From assembly GCA_023392285.1 (NCBI GenBank), contig JAEVZK010000091.1:6065-70064 (forward strand): a DNA stretch of 64,000 bases. Direction: 5' to 3'. Each line of letters begins with the position of its first letter. Within the stretch, counting starts at the first letter, position 1. The position numbers and the translations under genes are program-made. Shown here piece by piece: positions 26,501 to 34,774 of this stretch. The notes beneath the pieces are model-generated. The model was not told where the DNA came from and searched no databases. It was given only the letters and a program-made list of their open reading frames with translations. Source of the stretch: Armatimonadota bacterium. GTDB taxonomy: Bacteria > Armatimonadota > Fimbriimonadia > Fimbriimonadales > Fimbriimonadaceae.

Positions 26501-27019
26501 AAGACTCACACGAAATCGAGCAATGGCCCGGCTTCTCCCCAAATGCCGCGCATGCGGCCAGGCATTCCCGCCACGCCAAGCATGACCCAGAGCCTGAGCA
26601 GTTCAGCTCCGGCAATGACCGACTCTCCCATTCCGACGACCGCCGGAGCGCACCCTGGGATCAGCAATCTGGCCGCGCCTGCCCCTGCGACGCTTCCAAA
26701 AATTGGAGGAGAGTCAGCCTCCGTAAGGGAGCGACCGAAGTCGAGCATTCTGGCCCATCAAGCGCCTGCAATGCCCATCGCGGCATCTGTTGCCGCCGCA
26801 AAACCCACTGCCAGCAGCACCTTCGTGCAGCGAGCGCAGATGAACGAGGGCATCGCAACTGCGCCCAATTCATCCATCCAAGAGCCGGAACATAGCTCCA
26901 GCCGAACGACCAAAGATCCCGGTCAGGCGGCTCACGAAATCAACATGCTCGCCAATGAAGTGTGGACGCTTCTGCGGCGCAAGCTCACCTTCGAGGCGGA
27001 GCGAATGGGCCGCCGCTAA
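23525..27019 (+). CDS. 1164-aa low-complexity CIS protein of unknown role
   Basis: Not recognised as a whole. Residues 1-140 are well structured (FTRWLMKFDAKRSELVVYDT and IFFQHATPELAEQFMYQHNP). Residues about 135-200 are a highly charged helix (REGRRRRTVTQEIETEEIEV onward), probably a coiled coil. Residues about 270-1090 are poor in charge and rich in Ala, Gly, Met, Ser and Pro, with no periodic unit I can define. The C-terminus is a conserved helix, INMLANEVWTLLRRKLTFEA then ERMGRR, akin to the end of the 99-aa protein. Length and location (between the tube initiator and the LysM/spike genes) make it a possible tape measure, cargo or scaffold, but typical tape measures are continuously helical and this is not. 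Confidence 0.5.
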   Translation: MTDQRAKDLASIEPPSSMKKIVSFAEQLSFGQDALFAGTELPKPHIGQNGVNAGKLARQMSVNPYSIFPGVGSEGLDSVMSRQMVRTRDIQDFTRWLMKFDAKRSELVVYDTPEQIFFQHATPELAEQFMYQHNPEIEQIIREGRRRRTVTQEIETEEIEVRRVETRRKRIKTEQVETLEAEEESAKAQQAHARSAKQGDGAESAQAESNQGGQSPAGAATRRNMLRRDAGAEPSSDANRYWRDSGPRMDVAKTPPPTAAQMQAEQITFGQVLTATNRNLLVSNFGMSSLAGGIIRGRADAAASFQAQSAASSAVQSSPVAGTYMPQGSGSFAGQVPSHAYPSGVYPSGGMAQSHFQAPEVSITSQPLGTFRPSGAQSLRVNGVEVTSDWDGGPGMVPPPGMYTGPESAAIPSARAAAIQEAAVGSRSMRGAAVAGAALLGPMAFAALPAMGGGLYPVGGQSVAIASMTPLQLAAMQGRGSSYVGVPGYAGAVSESMAMNLASRANASAGLGGVPMLIGDGSVMPAGQVERKDVMGMGFVGGAHPSAIARGIGSFEPGVQTSIPNSPLMGQITLIAPPMEVASAEAERAGTAVSFDVKTLAKGAGALDATSLTMLKSAMPQGLQAIYPALPQSQLGPHAVNMKLAPSLLGQILNEGYGGRAAQMTPHFADAASKVSLSSPVAMPMEASIVPVTSRPVGDQAGLLGAAGGTEKGLGQIGAGGASRGGALDFLGMPVRLAPSLAGSPEMSAAAEARKAMPPGAAAVMRPNEFAPLRSKLFPAFGSVKAEPDQKAWEKAAPSYGMRSARPENLLSPEARLKPPAGGASVPQMHTVSPTATAKALAGAAAVSSIADAAMPSGLHALSSSAMAGGALGAFAGGGLAAMGQAGPLGMISGLRGSRGGVPAVPSLGSVMSLARPNPLMAAGFAGRFAGGMAAPAMSFGSPTQPGMSPSVMSQRVASRWSPAAPMGKGLGLPSLSSTVPATPHSPGIPSVKTHTKSSNGPASPQMPRMRPGIPATPSMTQSLSSSAPAMTDSPIPTTAGAHPGISNLAAPAPATLPKIGGESASVRERPKSSILAHQAPAMPIAASVAAAKPTASSTFVQRAQMNEGIATAPNSSIQEPEHSSSRTTKDPGQAAHEINMLANEVWTLLRRKLTFEAERMGRR

Positions 27020-27037
27020 ATTTAGGAACAGACAACC

Positions 27038-27688
27038 ATGAGCCTCACTAAAGCTACGATCACCAACCTCGGGAACAACAGTCAATTTGAAGTGCTGTTC
27101 AACCCGACCGAATACACGATTGCAAAGACGAACTCGTGGCAAGCCCGCCCGGTCGTCGGCCGCAACGTGCCAAGGCTGGACTTTACGGGTGGTGGTTCAC
27201 GAACCCTTACGCTCGAACTGTTCCTAGACGTGATGGATCGAAGCGGGGAGACCGACGTTCGTCCGCATGTCGATAAGCTTTGGGAGCTTACGATGATCGA
27301 CGAGGCGCACCGCAATTCGTCGACCGATCGTTCTCGTCCCCCGCTGTGCCTGTTCCAATGGGGCGGCAACTGGCACTTCAAGGCGGCGGTGACGAGCCTT
27401 TCCGTTCGCTACACGCTGTTCAACGAGGACGGCGTTCCGATTCGAGCCGTGGCCACTTGCAGCTTCGAAGAAGCGGAAGACGAGAATGAGCAGCCGGGCA
27501 CGAATCCGACGTCCTATGCCGAAGCCGGCATGCGTCGCCGCGAAGTGCGTCCGCGTGACACCCTGGCGCTCATTTCCTATGAGGAGTACGGTGATTCTTC
27601 GAAATGGAGAATGATTGCCGAAGCCAATTCGATTCATGATCCTCGAACGCTCACGCCAGGGCAGATTTTAGCCATTCCGGCACTCTAA
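27038..27688 (+). CDS. CIS LysM-domain baseplate protein (Afp7/gp53-like)
   Basis: A 216-aa protein. The N-terminal domain has the line FEVLFNPTEYTIAKTNSWQA, LTLELFLDVMDR and LCLFQWGGNWHFKAAVTSLS, VRYTLFNEDGVPIRAVATC: the CIS hub/baseplate family that carries a LysM tail. The tail (about 165-216) reads YGDSSKWRMIAEANSIHDPR then LTPGQILAIP, a LysM. In Afp/Pvc and phages this protein clamps the spike to the tube initiator; the LysM there is structural and need not bind peptidoglycan. The next gene starts four bases after its stop. Confidence 0.9.
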   Translation: MSLTKATITNLGNNSQFEVLFNPTEYTIAKTNSWQARPVVGRNVPRLDFTGGGSRTLTLELFLDVMDRSGETDVRPHVDKLWELTMIDEAHRNSSTDRSRPPLCLFQWGGNWHFKAAVTSLSVRYTLFNEDGVPIRAVATCSFEEAEDENEQPGTNPTSYAEAGMRRREVRPRDTLALISYEEYGDSSKWRMIAEANSIHDPRTLTPGQILAIPAL

Positions 27689-27692
27689 CTCA

Positions 27693-29546
27693 ATGAACAT
27701 CAGCAGTGTCCACAATTCAGGAATTCCGTCGCCTTCTGCGGATCGAGATACGAGCGTTAATTCGCACTTAGCTCAATGCTTGATCAAGGTTGACGGGACG
27801 AATCTGTCGCCGGACATCATGAATGACGTCATCGAGGTGACGGTAGAGAACAGCATGTTCATGCCCGACTCCTGCCTCATCCGGGTAAATGACACGAAGG
27901 TCACCCACGTCGATGCCAGCCAATTCTTCATCGGGAAAGCGGTCGAAGTCTCTATGGGGGGAAACACCAATGAAATGACCAACATTTTCAAAGGTGAGAT
28001 CGTGGGGCTGGATGTCGATTTCGCGGCTCATGGGATGTCTTCCTTTACGGTCCGCTGCTTGAACAAGGCTCACCGTCTGCACCGGGACCGCAAGCGGCGA
28101 ACGTTCCTACAAGTCAAAGCCTCCGACATCGTGTTGAAAGTGGCGTCTGATCACGGGCTGTCGTCGGAGGCGGACAGCGTCGGCCCGGTTCACGAGTATG
28201 TCTGTCAAAACAATCAAACGGACTGGGAATTCTTACGCGAGATTGCGGATCGAAACGACTGCCGACTGTATGTCACTGACAATAAACTGAAGTTCAAGAA
28301 AGTGGATCAGCACCAAAACGAGGTTCCTATTCAATGGGGAGAAGAACTTCGATCATTTCGTCCACGGATCACTTCTGCAGGTCAGATCAACGAGGCTGTC
28401 GTCAAGGGTTGGGATCCCGGTCAGAAGAAAGAAATTGTGGCGACCAAGACCCAGGTGAATGGGGACCAGCAAACCGGTATCGGCAAATCCGGTGGCGACA
28501 CTTCAAAGGCTGCTTTTGGTCCGTCGAAACAAGTCGTAGTCGACCGTCCAATCAAAACGCCGGCTGAGGCTGAGCAGATGGCTCAGTCGATCATTGATAC
28601 CCGGCAAACTCGCTTCGTTGAAGCAGACGGGCTATGTACGGGAAATCCGAAAATTATGTCCGGCACCAGGGTCAATGTCGCGAAAGTCGGTCAGCGACTC
28701 ACTGGAAAGTACAACGTGACGGCGACCGTTCACACGTATACGCCGGCTGAAGGCTATACGACTCAATTCATCTGCAGCGGCAAAGATCCGAACTCTCTTC
28801 TTGGGCTGATCGATGGCGAACGGCGCGAAGAGAGCAACATCGGCGGCAACATTGTGATCGGAATCGTCACCGACAACAAAGATCCGGAGAGCCAAGGGCG
28901 CATGAAGGTCAAGTTCCCCTGGTTCGAAGACAATTTGGAGAGCACATGGTGCCGGCTCGTCTCACCGATGGCAGGCAAAGATCGAGGATTCCTCTTTCTT
29001 CCAGAAGTGGACGATGAAGTGCTCGTTGCCTTTGAGCATGGGGATATTACACGGCCGTTCGTGCTGGGTGCCCTCTGGAACGGAAAGGACTCGCCGCCCC
29101 GAAAGAGCGACGAAGTGGTGCCAAGCGGAGGCGTCGATCGACGCCTGATCAAGACCCGCGTCGGGCACATCATCATGCTGGACGACAGCAATGACAAGTG
29201 CCAAGTATTTGTCCAAACCAAAGCCGGCCACATCATCAATCTCGACGACGCGAACTCGAAGATCGAGGTGATCGACAAAACGGGCAGCAACAAGATGACG
29301 ATCGATTCGAACGCCAACTCGATTAAGTTGGAGTGTGCGGGAAATTATGATGTGGACGCGAAAGGCAAAGTGACGATCAAAGGGCAGCAGGGGATCCTGC
29401 TCGACACGCCGCAAAACTTGGAAGGCAAGGGCATGAAGGTCGCGTTCGAGGCGCAGACGGCCGCTGAACTGAAGGGAACCGCGTCGGTTACCGTTCAGTC
29501 GTCCGGCCAGACGTCGATTAAGGGAACCATGGTGATGATCAACTAA
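27693..29546 (+). CDS. CIS spike protein (VgrG / gp27-gp5-like)
   Basis: A 617-aa hub-spike. Residues 1-370 are gp27-like: FIGKAVEVSMGGNTNEMTNI, FTVRCLNKAHRLHRDRKRRT, YVCQNNQTDWEFLREIADRN with the common 'DWEFLREIADR' of baseplate-D/VgrG proteins. Residues about 380-470 are the gp5 OB-fold: GIVTDNKDPESQGRMKVKFP and GDITRPFVLGALWNGKDSPP. The tail (about 480-617) is a beta-helix needle with repeats such as VGHIIMLDDS, AGHIINLDD, GNYDVDAKGKVTIKGQQGI. It trimerises under the tube and pierces the target. Its last base is shared with the ATG of the PAAR gene, so the two are translationally coupled. Confidence 0.95.
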   Translation: MNISSVHNSGIPSPSADRDTSVNSHLAQCLIKVDGTNLSPDIMNDVIEVTVENSMFMPDSCLIRVNDTKVTHVDASQFFIGKAVEVSMGGNTNEMTNIFKGEIVGLDVDFAAHGMSSFTVRCLNKAHRLHRDRKRRTFLQVKASDIVLKVASDHGLSSEADSVGPVHEYVCQNNQTDWEFLREIADRNDCRLYVTDNKLKFKKVDQHQNEVPIQWGEELRSFRPRITSAGQINEAVVKGWDPGQKKEIVATKTQVNGDQQTGIGKSGGDTSKAAFGPSKQVVVDRPIKTPAEAEQMAQSIIDTRQTRFVEADGLCTGNPKIMSGTRVNVAKVGQRLTGKYNVTATVHTYTPAEGYTTQFICSGKDPNSLLGLIDGERREESNIGGNIVIGIVTDNKDPESQGRMKVKFPWFEDNLESTWCRLVSPMAGKDRGFLFLPEVDDEVLVAFEHGDITRPFVLGALWNGKDSPPRKSDEVVPSGGVDRRLIKTRVGHIIMLDDSNDKCQVFVQTKAGHIINLDDANSKIEVIDKTGSNKMTIDSNANSIKLECAGNYDVDAKGKVTIKGQQGILLDTPQNLEGKGMKVAFEAQTAAELKGTASVTVQSSGQTSIKGTMVMIN

Positions 29547-29851
29547 TGGGAAAACCAGCAGCAAGACTTGGAGATAGCTGTGCCCATGGAGGCACGATTG
29601 TGGCAGGTTGTCCGACCGTGCTCATTGGCGGACAACCCGCCGCTCGCTTGGGCGACATGCACGTTTGTCCGATGTCGACGCCAGCGACGCCACCGATTCC
29701 GCACGTAGGAGGGCCGATCTTGCCGCCTTGCTCACCAACGGTGATCATTGGCGGGATGCCTGCGGCTAGAGTTGGTGATATGGCGCTGTGTCCTCCTAGT
29801 CCGCCGGATTCGATCGTAGCAGGCTGTCCAACCGTGCTTATTGGCCCATAA
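29546..29851 (+). CDS. PAAR-repeat spike-tip protein
   Basis: A 101-aa PAAR protein: GKPAARLGDSCAHGGTIVAG at the start, then GGQPAARLGDMHVCPMST and GGMPAARVGDMALCPPSP. The three P-A-A-R-x-G-D units with His and Cys nearby form the metal-binding cone that caps the spike. It starts on the last base of the spike gene. It has no C-terminal toxin extension, so it serves as the sharp tip only. Confidence 0.95.
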   Translation: MGKPAARLGDSCAHGGTIVAGCPTVLIGGQPAARLGDMHVCPMSTPATPPIPHVGGPILPPCSPTVIIGGMPAARVGDMALCPPSPPDSIVAGCPTVLIGP

Positions 29852-29934
29852 AGCAATGCTTTGACAGGTTAGAACGGATATAGTGAGATACAGGTTTTCT
29901 GGGGAGGAGACCTGGGGGAATTGAGGGAGATAAC

Positions 29935-30339
29935 TTGGATCAGACCAAGAACTTTTTAGGATCAGGCTGGAAGTTTCCGCCACGGTTGGATAACCGGGGG
30001 CGGATCGAGCTCGTGCATCAGGAAGACGACGTCGAAGAGGCGATCCGTATGGTTCTGCTGACTCGCAAGGGAGAAAGACCGATGCGACCCGAATTCGGAT
30101 GTGAGATTCACGACCTTGTTTTTGCGCCGAACGATGCCGCCACTGCTGGTCTTGCTCGCCGATTCGTGACCGAGTCGCTAAAGCGGTGGGAACCTCGCAT
30201 TCGAGTTCTCAACGTCCACACCGCTCCTGATCGCCAGAATCGCGAGCGGCTGATGATCAACATTGATTACGAAGTGATCGTCACCCAAGACCGCCGCAAT
30301 CTCGTTTTCCCGTTCTACGTGATCCCCGGAGAAGATTAA
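29935..30339 (+). CDS. CIS baseplate wedge protein gp25-like
   Basis: A 134-aa protein with the gp25 signature: VEEAIRMVLLTRKGERPMRP then EFGCEIHDLVFAPNDAATAG. gp25 joins the first sheath ring to the baseplate in T4, T6SS (TssE) and eCIS (Afp9). The start is TTG at 29935 with GAGGGAG upstream (29923-29929). It follows the PAAR gene by 83 bases and the J gene starts three bases after its stop. Confidence 0.94.
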   Translation: MDQTKNFLGSGWKFPPRLDNRGRIELVHQEDDVEEAIRMVLLTRKGERPMRPEFGCEIHDLVFAPNDAATAGLARRFVTESLKRWEPRIRVLNVHTAPDRQNRERLMINIDYEVIVTQDRRNLVFPFYVIPGED

Positions 30340-30342
30340 TCC

Positions 30343-32472
30343 ATGTCGCTTCCAGCACCCAACCTAGATACAAGAAGTTTTCAAGATATCGTCGACGATT
30401 CAAAGCGACAGATCGGCCTTCGCTGTCCTGAGTGGACGGATCACAACGTCTCCGATCCTGGCATCACGCTCATCGAGCAGTTCGCCTACATGACGGAGAT
30501 GACGCTCTTCCGGATGAATCAAGTCCCTGAGCGCAATTACATCAAGTTCCTTGAGATGATCGGAGTCTCGCTTGAGATGCCGGAGGCGGCACGAACCGAT
30601 CTGCGTTTCCGAATCTCCCGGTACATCAGGGACGAGGAAGGTGCCGAGGCCAATGAACTGACTCTTTTCGGAGGAAGAACGGTAGCTTCCACGATGCGAA
30701 CCGAGACTGAGGAAGCGATCGAATTTGTGACCGATGCAGATATTCGCATGGTGCGGCCCAAACTCTCGCACACGTTCGCATTGCCCGCTCCTGATAACGA
30801 CGAAGGACTGAAGGAGGCGCTCGGTGCGAGAATCTACAACGAGAAGGCGCTGAAAGACGGCTCTTTCCAGATCTTCGGCGCGGTGCCCAAACAAAACGAA
30901 GCCATGTATTTCGGCTTTGAAAATGATATCAATGGCAATCTCATCGCGCTGGAAGTTGGGGCTCTAACGGCCGCCGCGACCGGTCTCAACGAGAGCTATC
31001 CCGCCCAAGTGTGGGAAGTCTGGACCCTCAACGGTTGGGAGCGGCTTGAGATCGATAACGACAGCACGTTCGGCTTTAACCGCTCAGGCACGGTCGAACT
31101 CGCCTTTCCGCGAAATCTCGATCAACGGCTCATTGGAGGCAAGCGCGCTTACTGGGCGAGAGTGCGCTACACGGTCGATCGTCACGATCTTCCGCCGCGT
31201 GGATCGGATTACTCCGGCCCCGACCCTTACCAGAAGTCTCCCGAGATCACCTCGCTTGCCGCGATGACGATCGGCGGGACGGCTCCGGCAAGCAATGCGA
31301 CCGTGGTGGTTGGCGAGCTGGTCGGCTTGAGCGATGGTCTTCCGGGGCAAGTCTTCCGAACTCGATACAACCCGGTGCTGCGGCTCGGTCTCGAAGAAAC
31401 GGTGGTGGTCGGAGCCATCGGCGAAGATCCGACCGACCTGGAAAGCTGGACTCGCTGGGAGCGAGTGGAAGATTTCTCTGAATCTACCGCGAATGATCGG
31501 CATTTCACCTTCGACGAATTAACGGGCGAAATCGCTTTTGGTCCCGTCGTCCAGCAGCCGGATGGCACCACCCGTGCGCATGGCTCGGTTCCCGAGAAGG
31601 GCCTATCGATCGCTCTCACGAGTTATCGGATTGGCGGTGGAGTGCAAGGGAACGTGCGTGAGAACAAGGTTCGCACGCTCAAGGCGGCCTATCCTTATAT
31701 TACGGATGTGCGGAATCCCCGCCCTGCGACCGGGGGAAGAGATCAGGAGACTTTGGAGCACGCGAAGCTGCGCGCTCGCGAGTACATCAAGACCCGAAAT
31801 CGAGCCGTGACCGCCGAAGACTTCGAAGTTTTGGCCGCCAAGGGATCGCCAGGAGTGGGGCGTGCTCGCTGCGTCCAGCCTCTCATTCATCCAGGCTCTG
31901 ACGTGGACATCAAGCCCGGAACGGTAAAGGTTTTGATCGTTCCTGCGATGAGTCGCGACACGATGGTGCCCCAGCCCGCCGACCTGCGCGTGGACCGACG
32001 AACGATCGATGAGGTTTATGCCTTCCTGGATGAACGCCGGTTGCTTACTACGGTGCTGAACGTTGGCGAGCCGGAGTATGTGTTCGTCTCCGTTGACATC
32101 AAACTGGTGGCAGACCCTCGGGCAGATGCCGAGCAGGTGGCGCGGCGCGTCCAAGAACAGCTTAATCTTTACCTGCACCCGCTCTTTGGTGGACCACAGG
32201 GGGCGGGCTGGCCATTCAGAAGGGCGCTCACCCTTGCCGACGTTTACGCCCAAGTCGGCGCTGTCCGCGGTGTTGCTTTCCTGCTCGATGCCAAGATTTT
32301 TGTGTCGCGAATTGCCAATTACGAGGAGGGTGTGCTCTCCCAGGAGACTCAAGTCTCGAACGAGGAAGGTGTCCGCCTCGGCGAATACGAACTGCTAACC
32401 AGCCGACAACACAACATTCGCGTCGTGCCCATGAGCGCGGTTGGACGCGAGGAGGAGACGGTTTCCGTCTAA
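30343..32472 (+). CDS. CIS baseplate J-like protein (Afp11-like)
   Basis: A 709-aa baseplate wedge protein. The N-terminus DDSKRQIGLRCPEWTDHNVS with DPGITLIEQFAYMTEMTLFR is characteristic of eCIS Afp11/baseplate_J long proteins. The central part carries a long beta-rich insertion; the J core is at about 450-640 (RPATGGRDQETLEHAKLRAR, EYIKTRNRAVTAEDFEVLAA, SPGVGRARCV). With the next gene product it forms the wedge ring that triggers sheath contraction. Larger than phage P2 gpJ (about 300 aa), as is usual in eCIS. Confidence 0.93.
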   Translation: MSLPAPNLDTRSFQDIVDDSKRQIGLRCPEWTDHNVSDPGITLIEQFAYMTEMTLFRMNQVPERNYIKFLEMIGVSLEMPEAARTDLRFRISRYIRDEEGAEANELTLFGGRTVASTMRTETEEAIEFVTDADIRMVRPKLSHTFALPAPDNDEGLKEALGARIYNEKALKDGSFQIFGAVPKQNEAMYFGFENDINGNLIALEVGALTAAATGLNESYPAQVWEVWTLNGWERLEIDNDSTFGFNRSGTVELAFPRNLDQRLIGGKRAYWARVRYTVDRHDLPPRGSDYSGPDPYQKSPEITSLAAMTIGGTAPASNATVVVGELVGLSDGLPGQVFRTRYNPVLRLGLEETVVVGAIGEDPTDLESWTRWERVEDFSESTANDRHFTFDELTGEIAFGPVVQQPDGTTRAHGSVPEKGLSIALTSYRIGGGVQGNVRENKVRTLKAAYPYITDVRNPRPATGGRDQETLEHAKLRAREYIKTRNRAVTAEDFEVLAAKGSPGVGRARCVQPLIHPGSDVDIKPGTVKVLIVPAMSRDTMVPQPADLRVDRRTIDEVYAFLDERRLLTTVLNVGEPEYVFVSVDIKLVADPRADAEQVARRVQEQLNLYLHPLFGGPQGAGWPFRRALTLADVYAQVGAVRGVAFLLDAKIFVSRIANYEEGVLSQETQVSNEEGVRLGEYELLTSRQHNIRVVPMSAVGREEETVSV

Positions 32473-32476
32473 TTCC

Positions 32477-33601
32477 ATGGCGATCATTGAGAGTGGAGGC
32501 TATATCAAGCGATTGAACGAGCCTCGAATCGATGGAATTGAAGCCGAGCTGGTGCCCGACTTCAACTTCGTTTCATTGAAACCGAAGCCGGTCGGCATTT
32601 CCCCTGCCCGGCTGCGCATGCTGTGGCATGACGGCACCAAGCCCTCCGGCGCTTCTCTCCGCATTTCGTCGGAGGACGGCAAAAGCCGTAAGTTCAGAAT
32701 TTGGGTGGAGAGCTCTGATAATCGTTTCCGACCCAATTGGATTCGTTGGGCGCTTCCCACTCGTCAAGCTCGGGAGCTCAGCGGAGGAGATTCGCTGGTC
32801 GCCCAGGATGAGCTGTTTCAAGACGACCAAGTGATGAATTTGATGGTGACGGCGGGGGAGACCCGATCCGTCACGCTCGAGTTCGTAGCGAATCTCGATG
32901 GATTCACTCCGACCGGAGATTTTCCGTTCGAAATAGTGATTCAGGACATTACCGACAGCGCCAACGGTAACGCCGGAGTGCATCGGGTCAACGGGACGCT
33001 CTGCCTCACTCATCCAGATTCAAAGATCTTAAATGATCTGCCCGCCCTCTATCGCGAGGCTCTCTGGGATATGCGGGATGATGTGGCGGGGTATCAGGAC
33101 CCGCCCTTCTTCGAGCGATTTCTGCTCGGTTTCGAAGATGTGGTCGAGCCGCTGCAGCAGACGCTCGATCAACTGGATCGACTCTTTGGGCCCTACTCGA
33201 CGCCGCCTGATTTCGTGCTCTGGCTGGGCGCTTGGGTGGCGATGCCGCTCGATGAGAATTGGCCCGAGATGCGTCGTCGGAAGCTAGTCAAGGAAGCGGT
33301 CAACCTCTACCGATGGCGCGGGACCAAAAAGGGCCTTTCGCGCTACCTCGAAATTTACTGCGGAGTTAAGCCAGACATTCACGATCAGCCAGTCGACGGC
33401 ATGAAGCTAGGCCCTGACAACAAGCTCGGTTCAAAGACGGCGACTCTTGGAAATGTGCCGCCGCACACCTTTGTGGTTACGGTGGCCATACCGGATTCAG
33501 AAAAAATAAAGGAGCAAACGATCCACGACATTATTCGCTATGAAAAGCCCGCTCACACCGCCTATGCGCTGCGGGTTATCAGACAAGGGAGAGGGGAATA
33601 A
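32477..33601 (+). CDS. CIS baseplate / tail protein I (Afp12-like)
   Basis: 374 aa from the ATG at 32477, four bases after the J stop; an in-frame start at 32441 would overlap the J gene and is unlikely. The N-terminal 180 residues are beta-rich (SIRISSEDGK-type strands) and precede a classic tail protein I region: LNDLPALYREALWDMRDDVA, FFERFLLGFEDVVEPLQQTL, FVLWLGAWVAMPLDENWPEM, RRKLVKEAVNLYRWRGTKKG, LSRYLEIYCGVKP. It pairs with the J protein in baseplate wedges. Note the fused N-terminal domain, absent from P2 gpI. Confidence 0.9.
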   Translation: MAIIESGGYIKRLNEPRIDGIEAELVPDFNFVSLKPKPVGISPARLRMLWHDGTKPSGASLRISSEDGKSRKFRIWVESSDNRFRPNWIRWALPTRQARELSGGDSLVAQDELFQDDQVMNLMVTAGETRSVTLEFVANLDGFTPTGDFPFEIVIQDITDSANGNAGVHRVNGTLCLTHPDSKILNDLPALYREALWDMRDDVAGYQDPPFFERFLLGFEDVVEPLQQTLDQLDRLFGPYSTPPDFVLWLGAWVAMPLDENWPEMRRRKLVKEAVNLYRWRGTKKGLSRYLEIYCGVKPDIHDQPVDGMKLGPDNKLGSKTATLGNVPPHTFVVTVAIPDSEKIKEQTIHDIIRYEKPAHTAYALRVIRQGRGE

Positions 33602-33604
33602 ACC

Positions 33605-34765
33605 ATGCCGATAGAGGAACTTATTTCGCGCCGAATTACCGGCATATCACCATTTAACGAACTGCCGATCGATGCCGACATCTGGCGCGAGGCTCACGGG
33701 CACCACCATACCCACCGGCACCTTCACTCGGTTTCTGTACACCGTCCGGGCATCGTCTATGGTCTGGAAGTCGTGGTCTCGAAAAAGGATCGTACGCTTG
33801 TGGTTGCTCCCGGAGTAGGCATCGACAGCGACGGCAACACGCTGCTGCTCAGCGAACCGGCTACGTTTTTGATGGAAGAGAAAGGGCAGCTTTACATCAC
33901 GATCTCGTACGAGGACAACGTCGACAGCAAGTCGGCGGTGACCGTCGGCGGGGGCAAGAAATATTTCCGCTTGGTCGAGGGCCGTCAGGTGATCGCTACC
34001 AAGGATCTGCCGAAAGGCGCTTATCTCGAGTTGGCTCGAATCGATCGGTCTGGCAAAGACAAGCCCATCAAGGAGGCCGCCAATCCGTTCGATCCGGCCG
34101 AGGACGAGTTGAACCTCCTATATCGCCAGCAAGCGTTTCCTGCGTGCTACGCAGATGGCGGCATTGGCGAGGTCGTCTTCCTGCCAAAGTCCGATCCATC
34201 TGCATGGAAGCCGAATCGGGCTGGACTTTACGGCTTGGTTCGTGAGGCGAATGGCTGCGGATTTCATCTTGATTTCAGCGGTCTCTACAATCTTCGAGCG
34301 CCGGGTCCGGAAATGCCGATATTTCTCTATGTAGCCTGTGCGGGCGATTTCCAGCCCCTTTCCGATGAGCAGGTGAGTGGGCTCAAGAAATACCTCGACA
34401 ACGGGGGCACACTTGTGGCTGAAGCCAGTAAAGGAGATGCCGGTTTTGCGAAAGCTTTTGCGGATGTCTCGAAAAAAATCGGCGCAACGATGAAAAAAGT
34501 GGCGAAAGGAAGCCCGTTGCTGACGTCGCATCATATGTTTTCCGCGCCGCCGGCCGGAGCGCAGGATAAGGGCGAGGTTCAGGCAGATCTGGATCGAGGC
34601 GTGATCTTATCGACCTTCGATTACGGGGCGGCGTGGCAAGGCGAAGTGGCTAGCCCGGATGCAACGGATGCGCGAGATCGCATTCGTGCAGCCCAAGAAT
34701 TCGGACATAACATCATTGCGTTCGCGGCCAAAAGGAAAAGGCTCAGCGAATTAGCTCGACTATAA
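33605..34765 (+). CDS. CIS-associated protein: baseplate-periphery domain fused to DUF4159-like domain
   Basis: A 386-aa protein. Residues 1-110 resemble the eCIS proteins with HLHSVSVHRPGIVYGLEVVV and VVAPGVGIDSDGNTLLL (a 'H-x-x-x-x-x-G-I-V-x-G-L-E-V ... V-x-P-G-x-x-I-D-x-x-G' module); just before lies an eight-residue cluster with six His (HGHHHTHRH), a likely metal site. Residues about 235-385 match DUF4159: FLYVACAGDFQPLSDEQVSG, LKKYLDNGGTLVAEASKGDA, a flavodoxin-like fold often found in gliding or secreted proteins. The fusion inside a CIS train is unusual. It starts three bases after the tail-I stop. Confidence 0.65.
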   Translation: MPIEELISRRITGISPFNELPIDADIWREAHGHHHTHRHLHSVSVHRPGIVYGLEVVVSKKDRTLVVAPGVGIDSDGNTLLLSEPATFLMEEKGQLYITISYEDNVDSKSAVTVGGGKKYFRLVEGRQVIATKDLPKGAYLELARIDRSGKDKPIKEAANPFDPAEDELNLLYRQQAFPACYADGGIGEVVFLPKSDPSAWKPNRAGLYGLVREANGCGFHLDFSGLYNLRAPGPEMPIFLYVACAGDFQPLSDEQVSGLKKYLDNGGTLVAEASKGDAGFAKAFADVSKKIGATMKKVAKGSPLLTSHHMFSAPPAGAQDKGEVQADLDRGVILSTFDYGAAWQGEVASPDATDARDRIRAAQEFGHNIIAFAAKRKRLSELARL

Positions 34766-34774
34766 GGAAGATTA

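Noticed and set aside
29861..29866. Consensus -35 TTGACA in the PAAR-gp25 gap
   Set aside because: The only -10-like sequences (TATAGT at 29879, GATACA at 29887) are at spacings of about 12 and 20 bases, outside the normal range.
32441..32476. Upstream start for the tail protein I gene
   Set aside because: It would overlap the J gene by 32 bases with residues of shadow type; the ATG at 32477 is better placed, four bases after the J stop.
13228..33601. Type VI secretion system
   Set aside because: Single sheath gene instead of TssB/TssC, no ClpV and no TssJLM membrane complex; the LysM hub, DUF4157 and DUF6760-like proteins point to the eCIS branch.
13228..33601. Prophage
   Set aside because: No capsid, portal, terminase, integrase, lysis cassette or attachment repeats; only tail-type genes are present.
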